Notes under the pieces: model-generated | What the model saw: only the letters and a program-made list of their open reading frames with translations | Told to the model about the DNA's origin: nothing | The model's database searches: none | Program-made: the position numbers and the translations under genes | Assembly (NCBI RefSeq): GCF_046845755.1 | Contig: NZ_CP177357.1 | Coordinates: 620,001 to 684,000, forward strand | Source: Rubrivirga sp046845755 | GTDB lineage: Bacteria > Bacteroidota > Rhodothermia > Rhodothermales > Rubricoccaceae | DNA length: 64,000 nucleotides | Reading direction: 5' to 3' | Shown: piece by piece, positions 7,554 to 16,171 of the stretch | How positions within the stretch are numbered: the stretch's first letter is position 1 | Layout of the letters: each line of letters starts with the position of its first letter

Positions 7554-8420
7554 ATGCGCAGCGCCCTCCGCCTTTCTCTCCTGCTACTCGCGCTCCCCGC
7601 CGCAGCCCAGCCCGATTGGCTGGCGTTCTTCCCGGGAGCCGAAGGGGACACGTGGACCTACGACTACGCGCGGACCGACTGCGACCGTCCGCCGGGCGGC
7701 TGCACCTCGGTCTACGAGACGGTGACGATCCGCGTGGTCGGGACTACCGACATGGACGGCGTGGTGGTGCCGATCGTCGAGGGGCCCGGTGGGCGGGCCG
7801 CCTTTGGAGTCAACCCGGCCGACACGACGGTCGTCCGCGAGGTCCTGGAGGACAATGGGTCGGGCCTGCCGATCACGCCGCCGCCTGCGTGCAACCTTCC
7901 TCGGATCGTCCAGAACGCCAGCGCTGAGCCGATGGAGGTGCGAATCGGAGAGCGGACCTACTCGCTCCGCTGGGCAGGCTTCAACTGCTCGCCCGGCATG
8001 CAGTATTCCGAGGGCGTCGGCCTGGTCCGGTTCGACTGGAGCCGCAACAACGGGGGGGGCGCCAGTGAGTTTGAGCGATGGAAGCTGAGAGGCGCCGTTA
8101 TCGGCGGGGAGAGTTACGGGAGTTACGCGACCTCGGCGTCGCCGCAGGTGCCGGGGGCAGACGCCTTCCGAATCAGCCCGAACCCGACGACGGAGCGGGC
8201 CACCGTTCGCCTCCACCTCGCCACGCCGGAGGAGTCCGTCCACGTCGAAGTGATTGACGTGCTCGGGCGGGTCGTCTGGCAGTCAACCCCGACGGCGGCC
8301 GGGGTCGGGACGATTTCGCTCGAGATCGACCTGAGGTCGCTATCGGCGGGGGCGTATGTCGTCCGGGCCGTGGCGGGGAGCCAGACGGTAGACGTTCGCC
8401 GGTTGACGAAGGCCCGGTAG
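7554..8420 (+). CDS. Secreted protein with type IX secretion (Por) C-terminal sorting domain
   Basis: A Sec signal peptide (RLSLLLLALPAAAQ) is followed by about 180 residues of unknown, cysteine-containing extracellular domain. The last 80 or so residues form a T9SS type A sorting domain: the FRISPNPTTERATVRL strand, VEVIDVLGRVVWQ, then LRSLSAGAYVVRAV. Such proteins cross the outer membrane through the type IX secretion system and are released or attached at the surface. This domain is the best marker in the window for a Bacteroidota/Rhodothermota host. The secretion machinery itself is not in the window. An eight-G run at 8052-8059 encodes glycines. The cargo function is unknown. Confidence 0.9.
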   Translation: MRSALRLSLLLLALPAAAQPDWLAFFPGAEGDTWTYDYARTDCDRPPGGCTSVYETVTIRVVGTTDMDGVVVPIVEGPGGRAAFGVNPADTTVVREVLEDNGSGLPITPPPACNLPRIVQNASAEPMEVRIGERTYSLRWAGFNCSPGMQYSEGVGLVRFDWSRNNGGGASEFERWKLRGAVIGGESYGSYATSASPQVPGADAFRISPNPTTERATVRLHLATPEESVHVEVIDVLGRVVWQSTPTAAGVGTISLEIDLRSLSAGAYVVRAVAGSQTVDVRRLTKAR

Positions 8421-8490
8421 CCGGCTCCAGGCGGGCGGGCGCAACCTCCGGAACGGCCTGTCGTAGCGCGGGCGCCGGCTCGCCGCCACG

Positions 8491-8498
8491 TACCTTGG
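8491..8498 (+). promoter_or_regulatory. TACCTTGG -7-type promoter box
   Basis: TACCTTGG is located 30 nt before the ATG of the DUF305 lipoprotein (8521). Same motif and spacing as at 2633 and 14555 (minus strand). Confidence 0.5.
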
Positions 8499-8520
8499 GC
8501 CTGCTCCCCGCCACCCCGTC

Positions 8521-9246
8521 ATGAGAGTCCTGCCCGTCCTGGCCGCCGCCGCCGCGCTGGCGGTGTCCGGCTGCGCCCCGACCGCCGCCCTCGACACGTC
8601 CGCCCCGCCCGCCGACGCGCCGCCGGCCATCGACGCCGACCGCGTCGCCGAGCTCGAGGCGCTCTACCGCGCCCGCCAGCAGGCCGACCTCGAGCGCTAC
8701 TCGGCCGACGACGCCGCGTTCATGGCGGGCATGATCCACCACCACGCCCAGGCGCTGGTGATGGCCGAGATGGCGCGGCGCAACGGGCCCGGCCCGGCCG
8801 TCGCCCGGCTCGCGGCGCGGATCGACAACGCCCAGCACGACGAGATCGCGTCGATGCAGCGCTGGCTCGCCGACCGCGGCCTGCCCGTCCCGGCCGTCGC
8901 CGAGGACGGGACGACCTCCATGTCGATGGACCACTCGGGCATGGACCACGGCGCGATGGACCACGCGGGCATGGACCACGGCGACGGCATGGCCGCGATG
9001 CCCGGCATGTTGACCGCCGCCCAGCTCGCCGAACTCGACGCCGCGCGCGGGCCCGACTTCGACCGCCTGTTCCTGACGTTCATGATCCAGCACCACGCCG
9101 GCGCCGTCGCGATGGTCGAGCACCTGTTCGCCCAGGACGGCGCGGCGCAGAACGGCAACACCTTCAAGCTGGCCTCCGACATCCAGGTCGACCAGCGGAC
9201 CGAGATCGCGCGGATGCAGCTGATGCTCGACGCGATGGCCGATTAG
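8521..9246 (+). CDS. DUF305 (ferritin-like) lipoprotein with Met-Asp-His repeats
   Basis: The signal ends in the lipobox AVSGC, so this is an envelope lipoprotein of 241 aa. Two DUF305 helical hairpins are visible. The first contains FMAGMIHHHAQALVMAEMA and a later QHDEIASMQRWL; the second contains FLTFMIQHHAGAVAMVEHL and TEIARMQLML. Both carry the His/Met pattern typical of the fold. Between them is a linker of four Met-Asp-His units (about residues 139-157) followed by more methionines, which looks suited to copper or silver binding. DUF305 proteins are commonly linked to metal or heavy-metal handling, but no activity is established here. The next gene starts 50 bp downstream and is probably in the same operon. 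Confidence 0.9.
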   Translation: MRVLPVLAAAAALAVSGCAPTAALDTSAPPADAPPAIDADRVAELEALYRARQQADLERYSADDAAFMAGMIHHHAQALVMAEMARRNGPGPAVARLAARIDNAQHDEIASMQRWLADRGLPVPAVAEDGTTSMSMDHSGMDHGAMDHAGMDHGDGMAAMPGMLTAAQLAELDAARGPDFDRLFLTFMIQHHAGAVAMVEHLFAQDGAAQNGNTFKLASDIQVDQRTEIARMQLMLDAMAD

Positions 9247-9296
9247 GCCGCCCGCCCCCTTCGTTCCCCCACCCCCAGCCACTCTCCCTCCTCCCA

Positions 9297-11306
9297 ATGC
9301 GTCTTTCGACCCTCTCCTCCACGCTGGCCGTGGCCGCCGTCCTCCTGGGGACCGCCGCCTGTGCCCAGCGGCCCATGACGGCGCCGATGCAGGCCCCCGC
9401 CAGCGCCACGATGTCCGTCCCGGCCTTCCCGACGATGGCGCCGAGCCCCGACCCCCGCGTCGGCTTGGCGGCCGGGCTCTTCGACGCCGAGGAGGCGACC
9501 TGGAACCTGCGCGTCGTCTCCAAGACGCCGCCGCCGCCCGACTTCGTCGGCGTCACGAACTCGGACCTCGCCTTCCAGGGCGACTACGCGTTCCAGGGCA
9601 ACTACAACGGCATCATCGTGTGGGACCTCAGCGACCCCGCGAGCCCCGAGCTCGTCACGGAGTACGTCTGCCCGGCGTCGCAGAGCGACGTCTCGGTCTA
9701 CGGCAACCTGATGTTCGTCTCGGGCGAGGGGCTCGGCGGCCGCCTCGACTGCGGCACCGAGGGCGTCTCCGAGGCCGTCAGCCCGGACCGCCTGCGGGGC
9801 ATCCGCATCTTCGACATCTCCGACATCCGCAATCCGGAGTACGTCTCGAACGTGCAGACCTGCCGCGGCTCGCACACGCACTCGGTCTTGAAAGACCCCG
9901 ACGACGACGACAACGTGTACATCTACGTGTCGGGCTCGGCGGGCGTCCGCCCGGCCGAGGAGCTGCCCGGCTGCTCCGGCGCGGCGCCGGATGAGGACCC
10001 GAACTCGGCGCTGTTCCGGATCGAGGTGATCCGCGTGCCGCTGGCCAACCCGACCGCCGCCGAGATCGTCAACTCGCCGCGGATCTTCGAGGGGCTGACG
10101 GAGGCGCCCAGCCACGGGCTCGCGCCGGCCGACATCGCGGCCATCGAGGAGGCCAAGGCGCGCGGCGCCTACGTCCTGTACTTCGGCGGCCAGGACCGCA
10201 TCCTGCCCGACCGCTTCGTGCGCATGTTCCTGGCCGAGATCGTCGCCGAGCGCGGCGGCGAGGGCGAGCCGACGGCGGCCGACTCGACGCTGCTCCGCGA
10301 GCGGCTCCCCGCGCTCGTCCAGGAGCGCTTCGGGATCACCGTCGGGAGCGACGACGACGACGACGGCGAGCCCGGCCCGGGGCCGAACCAGTGCCACGAC
10401 ATCACGCTGTACCCGGCCGTCGGGCTGGCGGGCGGCGCGTGCGAGGGCTACGGCTTGTTGCTCGACATCTCCGACCCGATCGCCCCGCGCCGGATCGACG
10501 CCGTCGCCGACTCGAACTTCTCGTACTGGCACTCGGCGACGTTCAACAACGACGCCACCAAGGTCCTCTTTACCGACGAGTGGGGCGGCGGCGGCCAGCC
10601 GAAGTGCCGCGCGACCGACCCCTACGAGTGGGGCGCGAACGCCATCTTCGAGCTGACCGACGGCCAGATGGACTTCAAGAGCTACTACAAGATGCCGGCG
10701 CCGCAGACGTCCGAGGAGAACTGCGTGGCCCACAACGGCTCGCTCATCCCGGTCCCCGGCCGCGACATCATGGTCCAGAGCTGGTACCAGGGCGGCATCT
10801 CGGTCTTCGACTGGACCGACGCGTCGAACCCCATCGAGATCGCGTTCCACGACCGCGGCCCGGCCGACGCCGAGCAGATGGCCTCCGGCGGCAGCTGGTC
10901 GGTCTACTGGTACAACGGCGACCTGGTCAGCTCCGAGATCTCGCGCGGCCTGGACGTCTTCCAGCTCACGCCGAGCCCGTACCTGACGCAGAACGAGATC
11001 GACGCGGCCAACTCGGTCGAGCTCGACTACCTCAACGCGCAGGGCCAGCCGGTCTACGAGTGGCCCGCCACGTTCGCCCTGGCGCGCGCCTACGCCGACC
11101 AGCTCGACCGCACCGACGCGATGTCGGACGCCGAGCTCCTCCTGGTGCGGACGGCGCTCTACAACGCCGAGATGGCGTCCGGCGCCACGCGCGCCCGGAC
11201 GCTGACCGAGCTGGCCGACGGCATCTCGGGCATGGCCGCCGCCTCGGGCGACCCGGCCAAGGCGCGGATGCTGGCCGACGCCGTGCGCATGCTCGCGCAG
11301 GGCTAG
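9297..11306 (+). CDS. LVIVD-repeat beta-propeller lipoprotein
   Basis: This 669-aa envelope protein has a lipoprotein signal (lipobox TAAC at residue 22). The body is a series of LVIVD-type beta-propeller strands (NGIIVWDLSDPASPELV, GIRIFDISDIRNPEYV, GLLLDISDPIAPRRI, GISVFDWTDASNPIEIA). Two inserts interrupt it. One contains a helical SHGLAPADIAAIEEAK region. The other is an acidic run of five Asp near residue 350 that could bind calcium or act as a linker. The C-terminal 90 residues are helical. Proteins of this type often sit beside DUF305 proteins, as here. The function is not established; a periplasmic or surface scaffold is an inference. Confidence 0.85.
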   Translation: MRLSTLSSTLAVAAVLLGTAACAQRPMTAPMQAPASATMSVPAFPTMAPSPDPRVGLAAGLFDAEEATWNLRVVSKTPPPPDFVGVTNSDLAFQGDYAFQGNYNGIIVWDLSDPASPELVTEYVCPASQSDVSVYGNLMFVSGEGLGGRLDCGTEGVSEAVSPDRLRGIRIFDISDIRNPEYVSNVQTCRGSHTHSVLKDPDDDDNVYIYVSGSAGVRPAEELPGCSGAAPDEDPNSALFRIEVIRVPLANPTAAEIVNSPRIFEGLTEAPSHGLAPADIAAIEEAKARGAYVLYFGGQDRILPDRFVRMFLAEIVAERGGEGEPTAADSTLLRERLPALVQERFGITVGSDDDDDGEPGPGPNQCHDITLYPAVGLAGGACEGYGLLLDISDPIAPRRIDAVADSNFSYWHSATFNNDATKVLFTDEWGGGGQPKCRATDPYEWGANAIFELTDGQMDFKSYYKMPAPQTSEENCVAHNGSLIPVPGRDIMVQSWYQGGISVFDWTDASNPIEIAFHDRGPADAEQMASGGSWSVYWYNGDLVSSEISRGLDVFQLTPSPYLTQNEIDAANSVELDYLNAQGQPVYEWPATFALARAYADQLDRTDAMSDAELLLVRTALYNAEMASGATRARTLTELADGISGMAAASGDPAKARMLADAVRMLAQG

Positions 11307-11329
11307 CCCGCAGGCTCCGTTCGGACGCT

Positions 11330-11361
11330 TCCGCCCCGTTGGCACGCGCCAGCGGGGCGGA
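11330..11361 (+). terminator. Hairpin downstream of the LVIVD gene
   Basis: A 14-bp stem (TCCGCCCCGTTGGC pairing with GCCAGCGGGGCGGA, one G-T pair) closes a 4-nt loop 23 nt after the stop codon. The following GTGCGTTTG holds only a short T run, so it may be a terminator or a processing hairpin. Confidence 0.5.
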
Positions 11362-11575
11362 GTGCGTTTGGGATGGCGAGTCGGCGGCACGTCCCGCCAG
11401 CGGGGAGTGGCGACGCGTTTGAGTTCGCGAGCGTTTGGATCACATGTGGCTTCCCTTCCCCGTGAGGAGAGGGCGTGCGTGAGCCGCCGCTCGCGGGTCG
11501 GGCTCGCCGGCGAGGCCGCGTGCCCTACGATGCAGGGCCGCGCTGTTCGCGAGCGTCTCCGTAGCCCCTCCCGAT

Positions 11576-11908
11576 ATGCCTCCAGGACCCTGGGACGACC
11601 CGACCATTCAGGCCTATCTCCGCGAGTGGCGCCGCAACGTCGAGCAGTGCATCCGGGCGGTCCACCCCCGGTGCACCGTCGACCCGTTCGGGCGGATGAT
11701 CGGGGTGACGAACGCGGGCGGCGTGATCACCCTCAACCGCGACCCGGACCCGATCCCCGACACCGTGATCCCGACCTCGCGGGAGTATTACTACATGTAC
11801 TTCCACGCGGCGACGGGCACGCGCTTCTACCCACTCACGGGCAGCCAGTACGTCCAGTCGCGCATCGAGGGGGCGTCGCCGGGGGCGCTCACGGGGTGCA
11901 CGCCGTAG
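11576..11908 (+). CDS. Hypothetical protein, 110 aa
   Basis: A small soluble protein with no signal peptide. The N-terminus (PPGPWDDPTIQAYLREWR) is helical and acidic/basic; the rest is beta-strand-rich with aromatic residues (EYYYMYFHAATGTRFYPL). I recognise no family. A 268-bp gap separates it from the LVIVD gene, and the zincin-like frameshifted gene starts 99 bp downstream on the same strand. Codon composition fits the region, which supports it as a real gene, but the start is only the first available ATG. Confidence 0.5.
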   Translation: MPPGPWDDPTIQAYLREWRRNVEQCIRAVHPRCTVDPFGRMIGVTNAGGVITLNRDPDPIPDTVIPTSREYYYMYFHAATGTRFYPLTGSQYVQSRIEGASPGALTGCTP

Positions 11909-12007
11909 CGAGGACCATTTGGCCGTGCAGGGCGTGCGCCGTACCCTGTCCTGCACATCCGGCGTGCAGTCGGAATCGGCGGTCGTTGAGTCCGTGCCGC
12001 CGATGCG

Positions 12008-12761
12008 ATGATCGATTCGAAACAGAAGCCGGGGCGCAAGGCCCCCGCACCGCCGCCGCCCGCCGCCGCGCCCGCGCCCACCGACGGGGGCGGAAGTGCG
12101 GCCCAGGAGCGCGAGGTGAGCCTCGCGATTCCGGCCGCCCCGGGCGCCGAGCCGGAGGGGGCCGAGCTCGTAGCGACCGGCCCCGACGAGGAGGAGACGT
12201 TCGCCCTGCCGGACCGGGTCGGCGCCGCCGTGGCCACCTCGGAGGACGCGGTGAAAGCGGCGCTCTCGAAGGCCCACTCGATCGCTCGGGGCGGCTCGGC
12301 GCCGTCCGGGTTCGGCGTGACGAGGTCGTCGGTGAGCGTGACCAACACCACGGTCACGCACAAGCGCACCCCGACCCCCGTCTTCCGGGTCCGGGCGAAG
12401 CTGAAGAACACGATCACGTGGCAGGTCCGGACGGGGGCCGGGCCCGGCGGCGAGACTCACATCGGCTCGGCGCGGGACCCTGGGCTGACGGCGGCCGACT
12501 ACGCCACGGCCGTCTCCGACCTCACGCCGGACATGAGCGACCTCAACGGCCGCCCCGGTCCCAGTTCTGGGCGCGCGACCTGACCCGGCGGCACGAGAAG
12601 TTCCACATGGGCGACCACAAGACGGAGGGGCGGCCGACACGGACGCCGTGTTCGAGGCGGCCGGTCTTGCGCTCACGCACCGCGCCGAGCCGGTGCGGGC
12701 AGAGGCGCAGCGGCAACTCACGGACGAGCTGGCGGAGCGGGCGCGCGCGGCAGTCCGCTAG
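12008..12761 (+). pseudogene. Zincin-like (HEXXH) protein gene broken by two frameshifts
   Basis: The frame opening at ATG 12008 encodes a Pro/Ala-rich N-terminus and a beta-rich domain (VTNTTVTHKRTP, then KLKNTITWQVRTG), and would stop after residue 191. Meaningful sequence continues in a second frame from about 12550, giving FWARDLTRRHEKFHMGDHK with an HEXXH motif (HEKFH). It continues in the third frame from about 12630 (ADTDAVFEAAGLALTHRAEP ...) to TAG at 12759-12761. The joined product, about 250 aa, would resemble DUF922-type predicted zinc proteases. The reading-frame changes are visible; whether they are real mutations or assembly errors is not. It converges on the helicase gene 9 bp further on. 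Confidence 0.6.
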
Positions 12762-12770
12762 GCGCCCGCG

Positions 12771-14525
12771 CTACGCCAGCCGGCCGGCGCGCAGCGAGCG
12801 CTCCAGCCAGACCCGCTTTTTGTCGAGCGCGACGATGCTGGCGTCGGCCTGCGCCTGCCCGCGGACCTGCCGCTTCCACGCCGCGTGGACCTCGCGGACC
12901 GAGACGTCGGCCGCGTACGACAGCTCCTTGGCGAGGTCGGCGCAGGCCTGACGAAGCTCGCGCTCGCGCGCGGCCACGTCGATGGCGACCGGGCGGGCCT
13001 GCTCCTTGGGCACCTCGCGGTGGAACTGGTCCGACGACCGGTAGCCCGGCATCTGGTCGAGCGACAGCGTCTGGCTGGTCCCCTGGCGGACCGACTTGAG
13101 CTCCCACACCGACGCCTCCGACGGCTCGACGGTCGCGCCCTCGCCGCCGCCCGTCCCGTTCTTCGACTTCTTCGTGCCCATCGTCTCCTCGGCCGCGATC
13201 CAGCGCAGCGTCTCGGCCACGCCCGAGTCCTCGGCGGCGTAGAGGTCGCAGGCATTCGCCGCCTCGGGCCAGTCGGGCACGTAGCGCATCCCGCGGAAGA
13301 CCTGCTGCATCGTCTTGCCGACCGCGCGGACCAGGTCGGCCTTGACGAGCACGGAGATCGGCTTGATGTCGGTCCCCTCGCCGATCATGTCGACCTGGAC
13401 CATCACGTCGAGGTCGCCGCCCCGGTAGGCGTCCAAGAGCTGCTGGCGCTCGGCGGCGGGCACGTCCTGGCCGATCCGGGCGGAGCGCACATCGGGGTGG
13501 CGGCGGCGCACGAAGTCGAGGATCGCGGCGGCGTGCGCGTTGCTCATCGCGATGACCAGCATCTGGTGGTCGCGGTAGCCGGCCCACCCGCCCGACCGTG
13601 CCATCTGCCGGGCGAGGGCGCCGCGCTTTTCGGCGAACCGCGTGAACGCCGGCCCGAGCAAGGTTTCGAGGTAGACCTCGTGGAAGCGGAGCTTGCGCCG
13701 CGCGAGGTACGCGTCGACGTCGCGGGACGCCTCGGGGTCGTCGCGGAGGTCGGTGAGCGAGACCTCGACCTCCTCGCCCGTGTCGGTCCGCACCATCCGG
13801 ACGGCGTAGTCGACGACGTGCGCCTCGACGCGCTTCAGGATGCCGCCCTCGGCGTGCGCCTCGCGCATCCCGACCTCGTGGAGCGCGTCGTAGTACTCGA
13901 ACCCCTCGGCGTCGGTCGTCGTCGGGACGCCGAAGAGCGACTTCGAGTCGCCCCTCATCGGGGTGCCCGAGAGGGCGACGGAGGCGGCGTGGGGGAACCG
14001 CTCGATGGCCTGCGCCCACGTTCCATCGTGCGCGAGGTGGTGGACCTCGTCGAACACGAAGAGCGCCTTCGACTGCCGGCAGAACGCCTGCAGCGCGTCG
14101 TTGCCGCGCTCGCCGGACGCGTACTGGTAGGTCGTCACCACGACCTCAGTGCTCAGGTTCTTGAGGAAGACACGGTCCGAGTCGGCGGCGCAGAACGAGA
14201 CGGACTCGGCGCCGAGCCAGTGGAACACCTGCGCGAGCTCGTCGACGTCGGCGTACTGGTCGCGCAGGTTGCCGCGCGGGACGAAGACCACGAGCCGGTC
14301 GGCGACGCCGAGCGCGCGGGCGACGACATACGCCGCGAGCGCGGTGATCGTCTTGCCGTAGCCGGGCACGAACACGCCCAGCGCGTTCCGCTCGGTCCCG
14401 CGCAGCAGATCCGCCCAGCGCTCCAGAAACACGCGCTGCCCCTCGCGGAACGCGAACCCGTCGCGCAGGCGGACGCCGGGGAGGGCGTCCGTGCCGGAGG
14501 GCAGCGGGCGGGCGGGGGACGACAA
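12771..14525 (-). CDS. DExH-box superfamily 2 helicase
   Basis: This 584-aa protein has the SF2 motif order. A Walker A-like VPGYGKTITAL lies near residue 52 and FDEVHH (a DExH form of Walker B) follows. SGTPMRG is motif III, and QQVFRGMRYVPD is the arginine-finger-containing motif VI of the second RecA domain. The C-terminal 170 residues after the helicase core are basic and helical. Proteins of this shape are found as stand-alone nucleic-acid translocases and in type III-like restriction or phage-defence settings, but no methyltransferase or nuclease partner is beside it here. ATG 14525 is supported by a TAGGTTCG box 30 nt upstream on the minus strand. Confidence 0.85.
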   Translation of the reverse strand: MSSPARPLPSGTDALPGVRLRDGFAFREGQRVFLERWADLLRGTERNALGVFVPGYGKTITALAAYVVARALGVADRLVVFVPRGNLRDQYADVDELAQVFHWLGAESVSFCAADSDRVFLKNLSTEVVVTTYQYASGERGNDALQAFCRQSKALFVFDEVHHLAHDGTWAQAIERFPHAASVALSGTPMRGDSKSLFGVPTTTDAEGFEYYDALHEVGMREAHAEGGILKRVEAHVVDYAVRMVRTDTGEEVEVSLTDLRDDPEASRDVDAYLARRKLRFHEVYLETLLGPAFTRFAEKRGALARQMARSGGWAGYRDHQMLVIAMSNAHAAAILDFVRRRHPDVRSARIGQDVPAAERQQLLDAYRGGDLDVMVQVDMIGEGTDIKPISVLVKADLVRAVGKTMQQVFRGMRYVPDWPEAANACDLYAAEDSGVAETLRWIAAEETMGTKKSKNGTGGGEGATVEPSEASVWELKSVRQGTSQTLSLDQMPGYRSSDQFHREVPKEQARPVAIDVAARERELRQACADLAKELSYAADVSVREVHAAWKRQVRGQAQADASIVALDKKRVWLERSLRAGRLA

Positions 14526-14547
14526 CGGGGCGGTCTCGGGGGGGCGT

Positions 14548-14555
14548 CGAACCTA
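14548..14555 (-). promoter_or_regulatory. TAGGTTCG -7-type promoter box for the helicase
   Basis: On the minus strand TAGGTTCG lies 30 nt before ATG 14525. One of the best matches to the window's TAnnTTTG-like consensus. Confidence 0.55.
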
Positions 14556-14604
14556 CGCGCGCCCCCCGCGACAGCGGCGCGTCATCCCGCTTGAAAACCC
14601 CGCG

Positions 14605-15303
14605 TCACTCGCCGGCCGACCGCTCGAACCGACCGCGCAGCCCGCCCTCCGGGCCGACGACGTCGAGCCGGACGAGCCCGGCGTCCCAGCTCCACCACTC
14701 GACGGCCGTGCCGCCGGGGTACCCGACGACCGGCGTCTCGATGCGGATCGCCGAGAACGTCCCGGCCGGGACCGTCACCGACTCCGGCCCGGTGGCCGGG
14801 AACGTCGGGCCGGTGAGGGCGCCCGAGTGCCCGCAGTTGTTGATGTCCTGCACCGTGCCCGCCCGGTTCGGCACCCGGATAAACGCGAGCCGCCCGCTCG
14901 ACCCTCCGCTCACCCAGCCCCCGCCCGAGCAGTCCACGTCGACGACGACCGCCAGCCCGTCGTCGGCCACCTCCACATCCGCGTCGTCGAGCGGAAGCTC
15001 GAACACCGACTGGAACTGGGAGAGCGTAAAGTCCGGCGCGGCCGTGTCGCGCCAGTCGACGTAGCGGTCCGTGCGGCGCCAGTCGGGCGAGGCGACGATC
15101 CGCATCTCGAGCGCGCGCGGCGTGGCGGGGACGGCGGCGTACGTGCCCTCGGCCGCGACGCCCCAGGTGTAGATCGAGTCCGGCCCGGGCGTGTAGTCGA
15201 ACACGGCGACCGCGCCGGCCTCGGTCCACGCGGGGTCGGGCGTGCCGCCGAAGGCGTCGCAGCCGGCGACGGCGAGGAGGGCGAGGAGCAGGGCAACGCG
15301 CAT
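14605..15303 (-). CDS. Lipoprotein of unknown function, 232 aa
   Basis: The ATG at 15303 gives a textbook lipoprotein signal (MRVALLLALLAVAGC, lipobox AVAGC). The mature protein is beta-rich with an acidic DDADVEVADDGLAV turn and aromatic strands (AVEWWSWDAGLVRLDVVG). The pattern recalls solute- or polysaccharide-binding beta-sandwich lipoproteins, but I do not recognise a family. A run of ten G (15312-15321, ten C on the coding strand) lies 9-18 nt before the start codon, where its length could affect translation. The helicase gene is downstream in the same direction, with an 80-bp gap that includes its own promoter box. Confidence 0.75.
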   Translation of the reverse strand: MRVALLLALLAVAGCDAFGGTPDPAWTEAGAVAVFDYTPGPDSIYTWGVAAEGTYAAVPATPRALEMRIVASPDWRRTDRYVDWRDTAAPDFTLSQFQSVFELPLDDADVEVADDGLAVVVDVDCSGGGWVSGGSSGRLAFIRVPNRAGTVQDINNCGHSGALTGPTFPATGPESVTVPAGTFSAIRIETPVVGYPGGTAVEWWSWDAGLVRLDVVGPEGGLRGRFERSAGE

Positions 15304-15396
15304 GGCGGGGTGGGGGGGGGGCAGACCGGGGGAACGGAAGGTCGGACCCCGCATCCGCGTTGCCCTAGTCTTCCCGTACCACATCGCCCGCCGCCC

Positions 15397-15924
15397 ATGC
15401 CCCACCGCCCCTATGCCGTCGCCTACATCGCCGCCAGCGTCGACGGCTTTATCTCCAGGCCCGACGGCGGGCTCGACTGGCTCCCGACGCCGAGCGGCGA
15501 CCAGGACTACGGCTACCACGCCTTCGTGGCCTCCGTCGACACGCTCGTGCTGGGGCGGAAGACGTACGAGACCGTCCACGGCTTTGGCGAGTGGCCGTAC
15601 AGCGCGTTCCGGGTCGTCGTGCTGAGCACCGGCGCGCCCGACACGGCCGGCGTCGACGTCGAGGTGCTCGCGCTGGCGCCAGGCGCCCTCCTCGACCACC
15701 TCGGGGCGACCGGGAGCCGGGGCGTCTGGGTCGACGGCGGCGAGACGCTGCAGGGCTTTCTCCGAGCGGGCTGCCTCGACGAGCTCATCGTGACGCGCGT
15801 GCCCGTCCTGCTCGGCGACGGGATCCCGCTGTTCGGGTCGGTCCCGGCCGACGTGCCCCTCCGGCACGTCGAGACGCAGGCCTTCGACGACGGCCTGGTC
15901 CAGACGCGGTACCGATTGTCCTGA
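15397..15924 (+). CDS. Dihydrofolate reductase-fold protein (RibD C-terminal domain-like)
   Basis: This 175-aa cytoplasmic protein has the features of the YyaP/YwjB branch of RibD C-terminal/DHFR-like reductases. The N-terminus reads AYIAASVDGFISRPDGGLDWL; then comes TLVLGRKTYETV with the NADPH-site Arg-Lys; then GVWVDGGETLQGFLRAGCLDELIV, and a C-terminal pair of strands. Such proteins are presumed NADPH-dependent reductases; true substrates are mostly unknown and resistance to antifolates cannot be assumed. The start ATG follows a TAGTCTTC box by 31 nt. The stop is followed by a palindromic intergenic repeat. Confidence 0.9.
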   Translation: MPHRPYAVAYIAASVDGFISRPDGGLDWLPTPSGDQDYGYHAFVASVDTLVLGRKTYETVHGFGEWPYSAFRVVVLSTGAPDTAGVDVEVLALAPGALLDHLGATGSRGVWVDGGETLQGFLRAGCLDELIVTRVPVLLGDGIPLFGSVPADVPLRHVETQAFDDGLVQTRYRLS

Positions 15925-15962
15925 TACCAGCGGGATGGCGGAGCGGGGGCTGGCAAACGCGG

Positions 15963-16056
15963 ACATCCCCCACCCCTGCGGGGCACCCCCTTCAAAGGGG
16001 GACTGTTTTCGGGTGGGCGGTCTCACCAACGCCCTCCTTTGAAGGGGGACGCGGAG
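15963..16056. repeat. Palindromic intergenic repeat (REP-like)
   Basis: Two hairpin-forming palindromes (CCCCCTTCAAAGGGGGA at 15986 and CTCCTTTGAAGGGGGA at about 16034) are separated by a third small stem (GGGCG...CGCCC). The stretch GGGGGCTGCCGAGCAC just after it recurs, slightly changed, at the borders of the element at 19595-19768. This looks like one member of a dispersed intergenic family. Confidence 0.65.
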
Positions 16057-16171
16057 CGGAGCGACGCCGGGGGCTGCCGAGCACTTCGCTCGCGCCAGCA
16101 GGCGGGCTCACGCCCGGGATCGGGAAAACCCCGCGCACCGGGGCGCGTCCGACCGGCCACCCCCCGGACCG

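Noticed and set aside
9243..11390. 715-codon minus-strand open frame opposite the LVIVD gene
   Set aside because: Low-complexity Arg/Val/Gly product with no motif; the + strand frame has a lipobox and propeller repeats.
12771..14525. Helicase as part of a phage-defence system
   Set aside because: Neighbours are a lipoprotein and a broken zincin-like gene; no nuclease, methyltransferase or known defence partner is adjacent, so only the helicase family can be stated.
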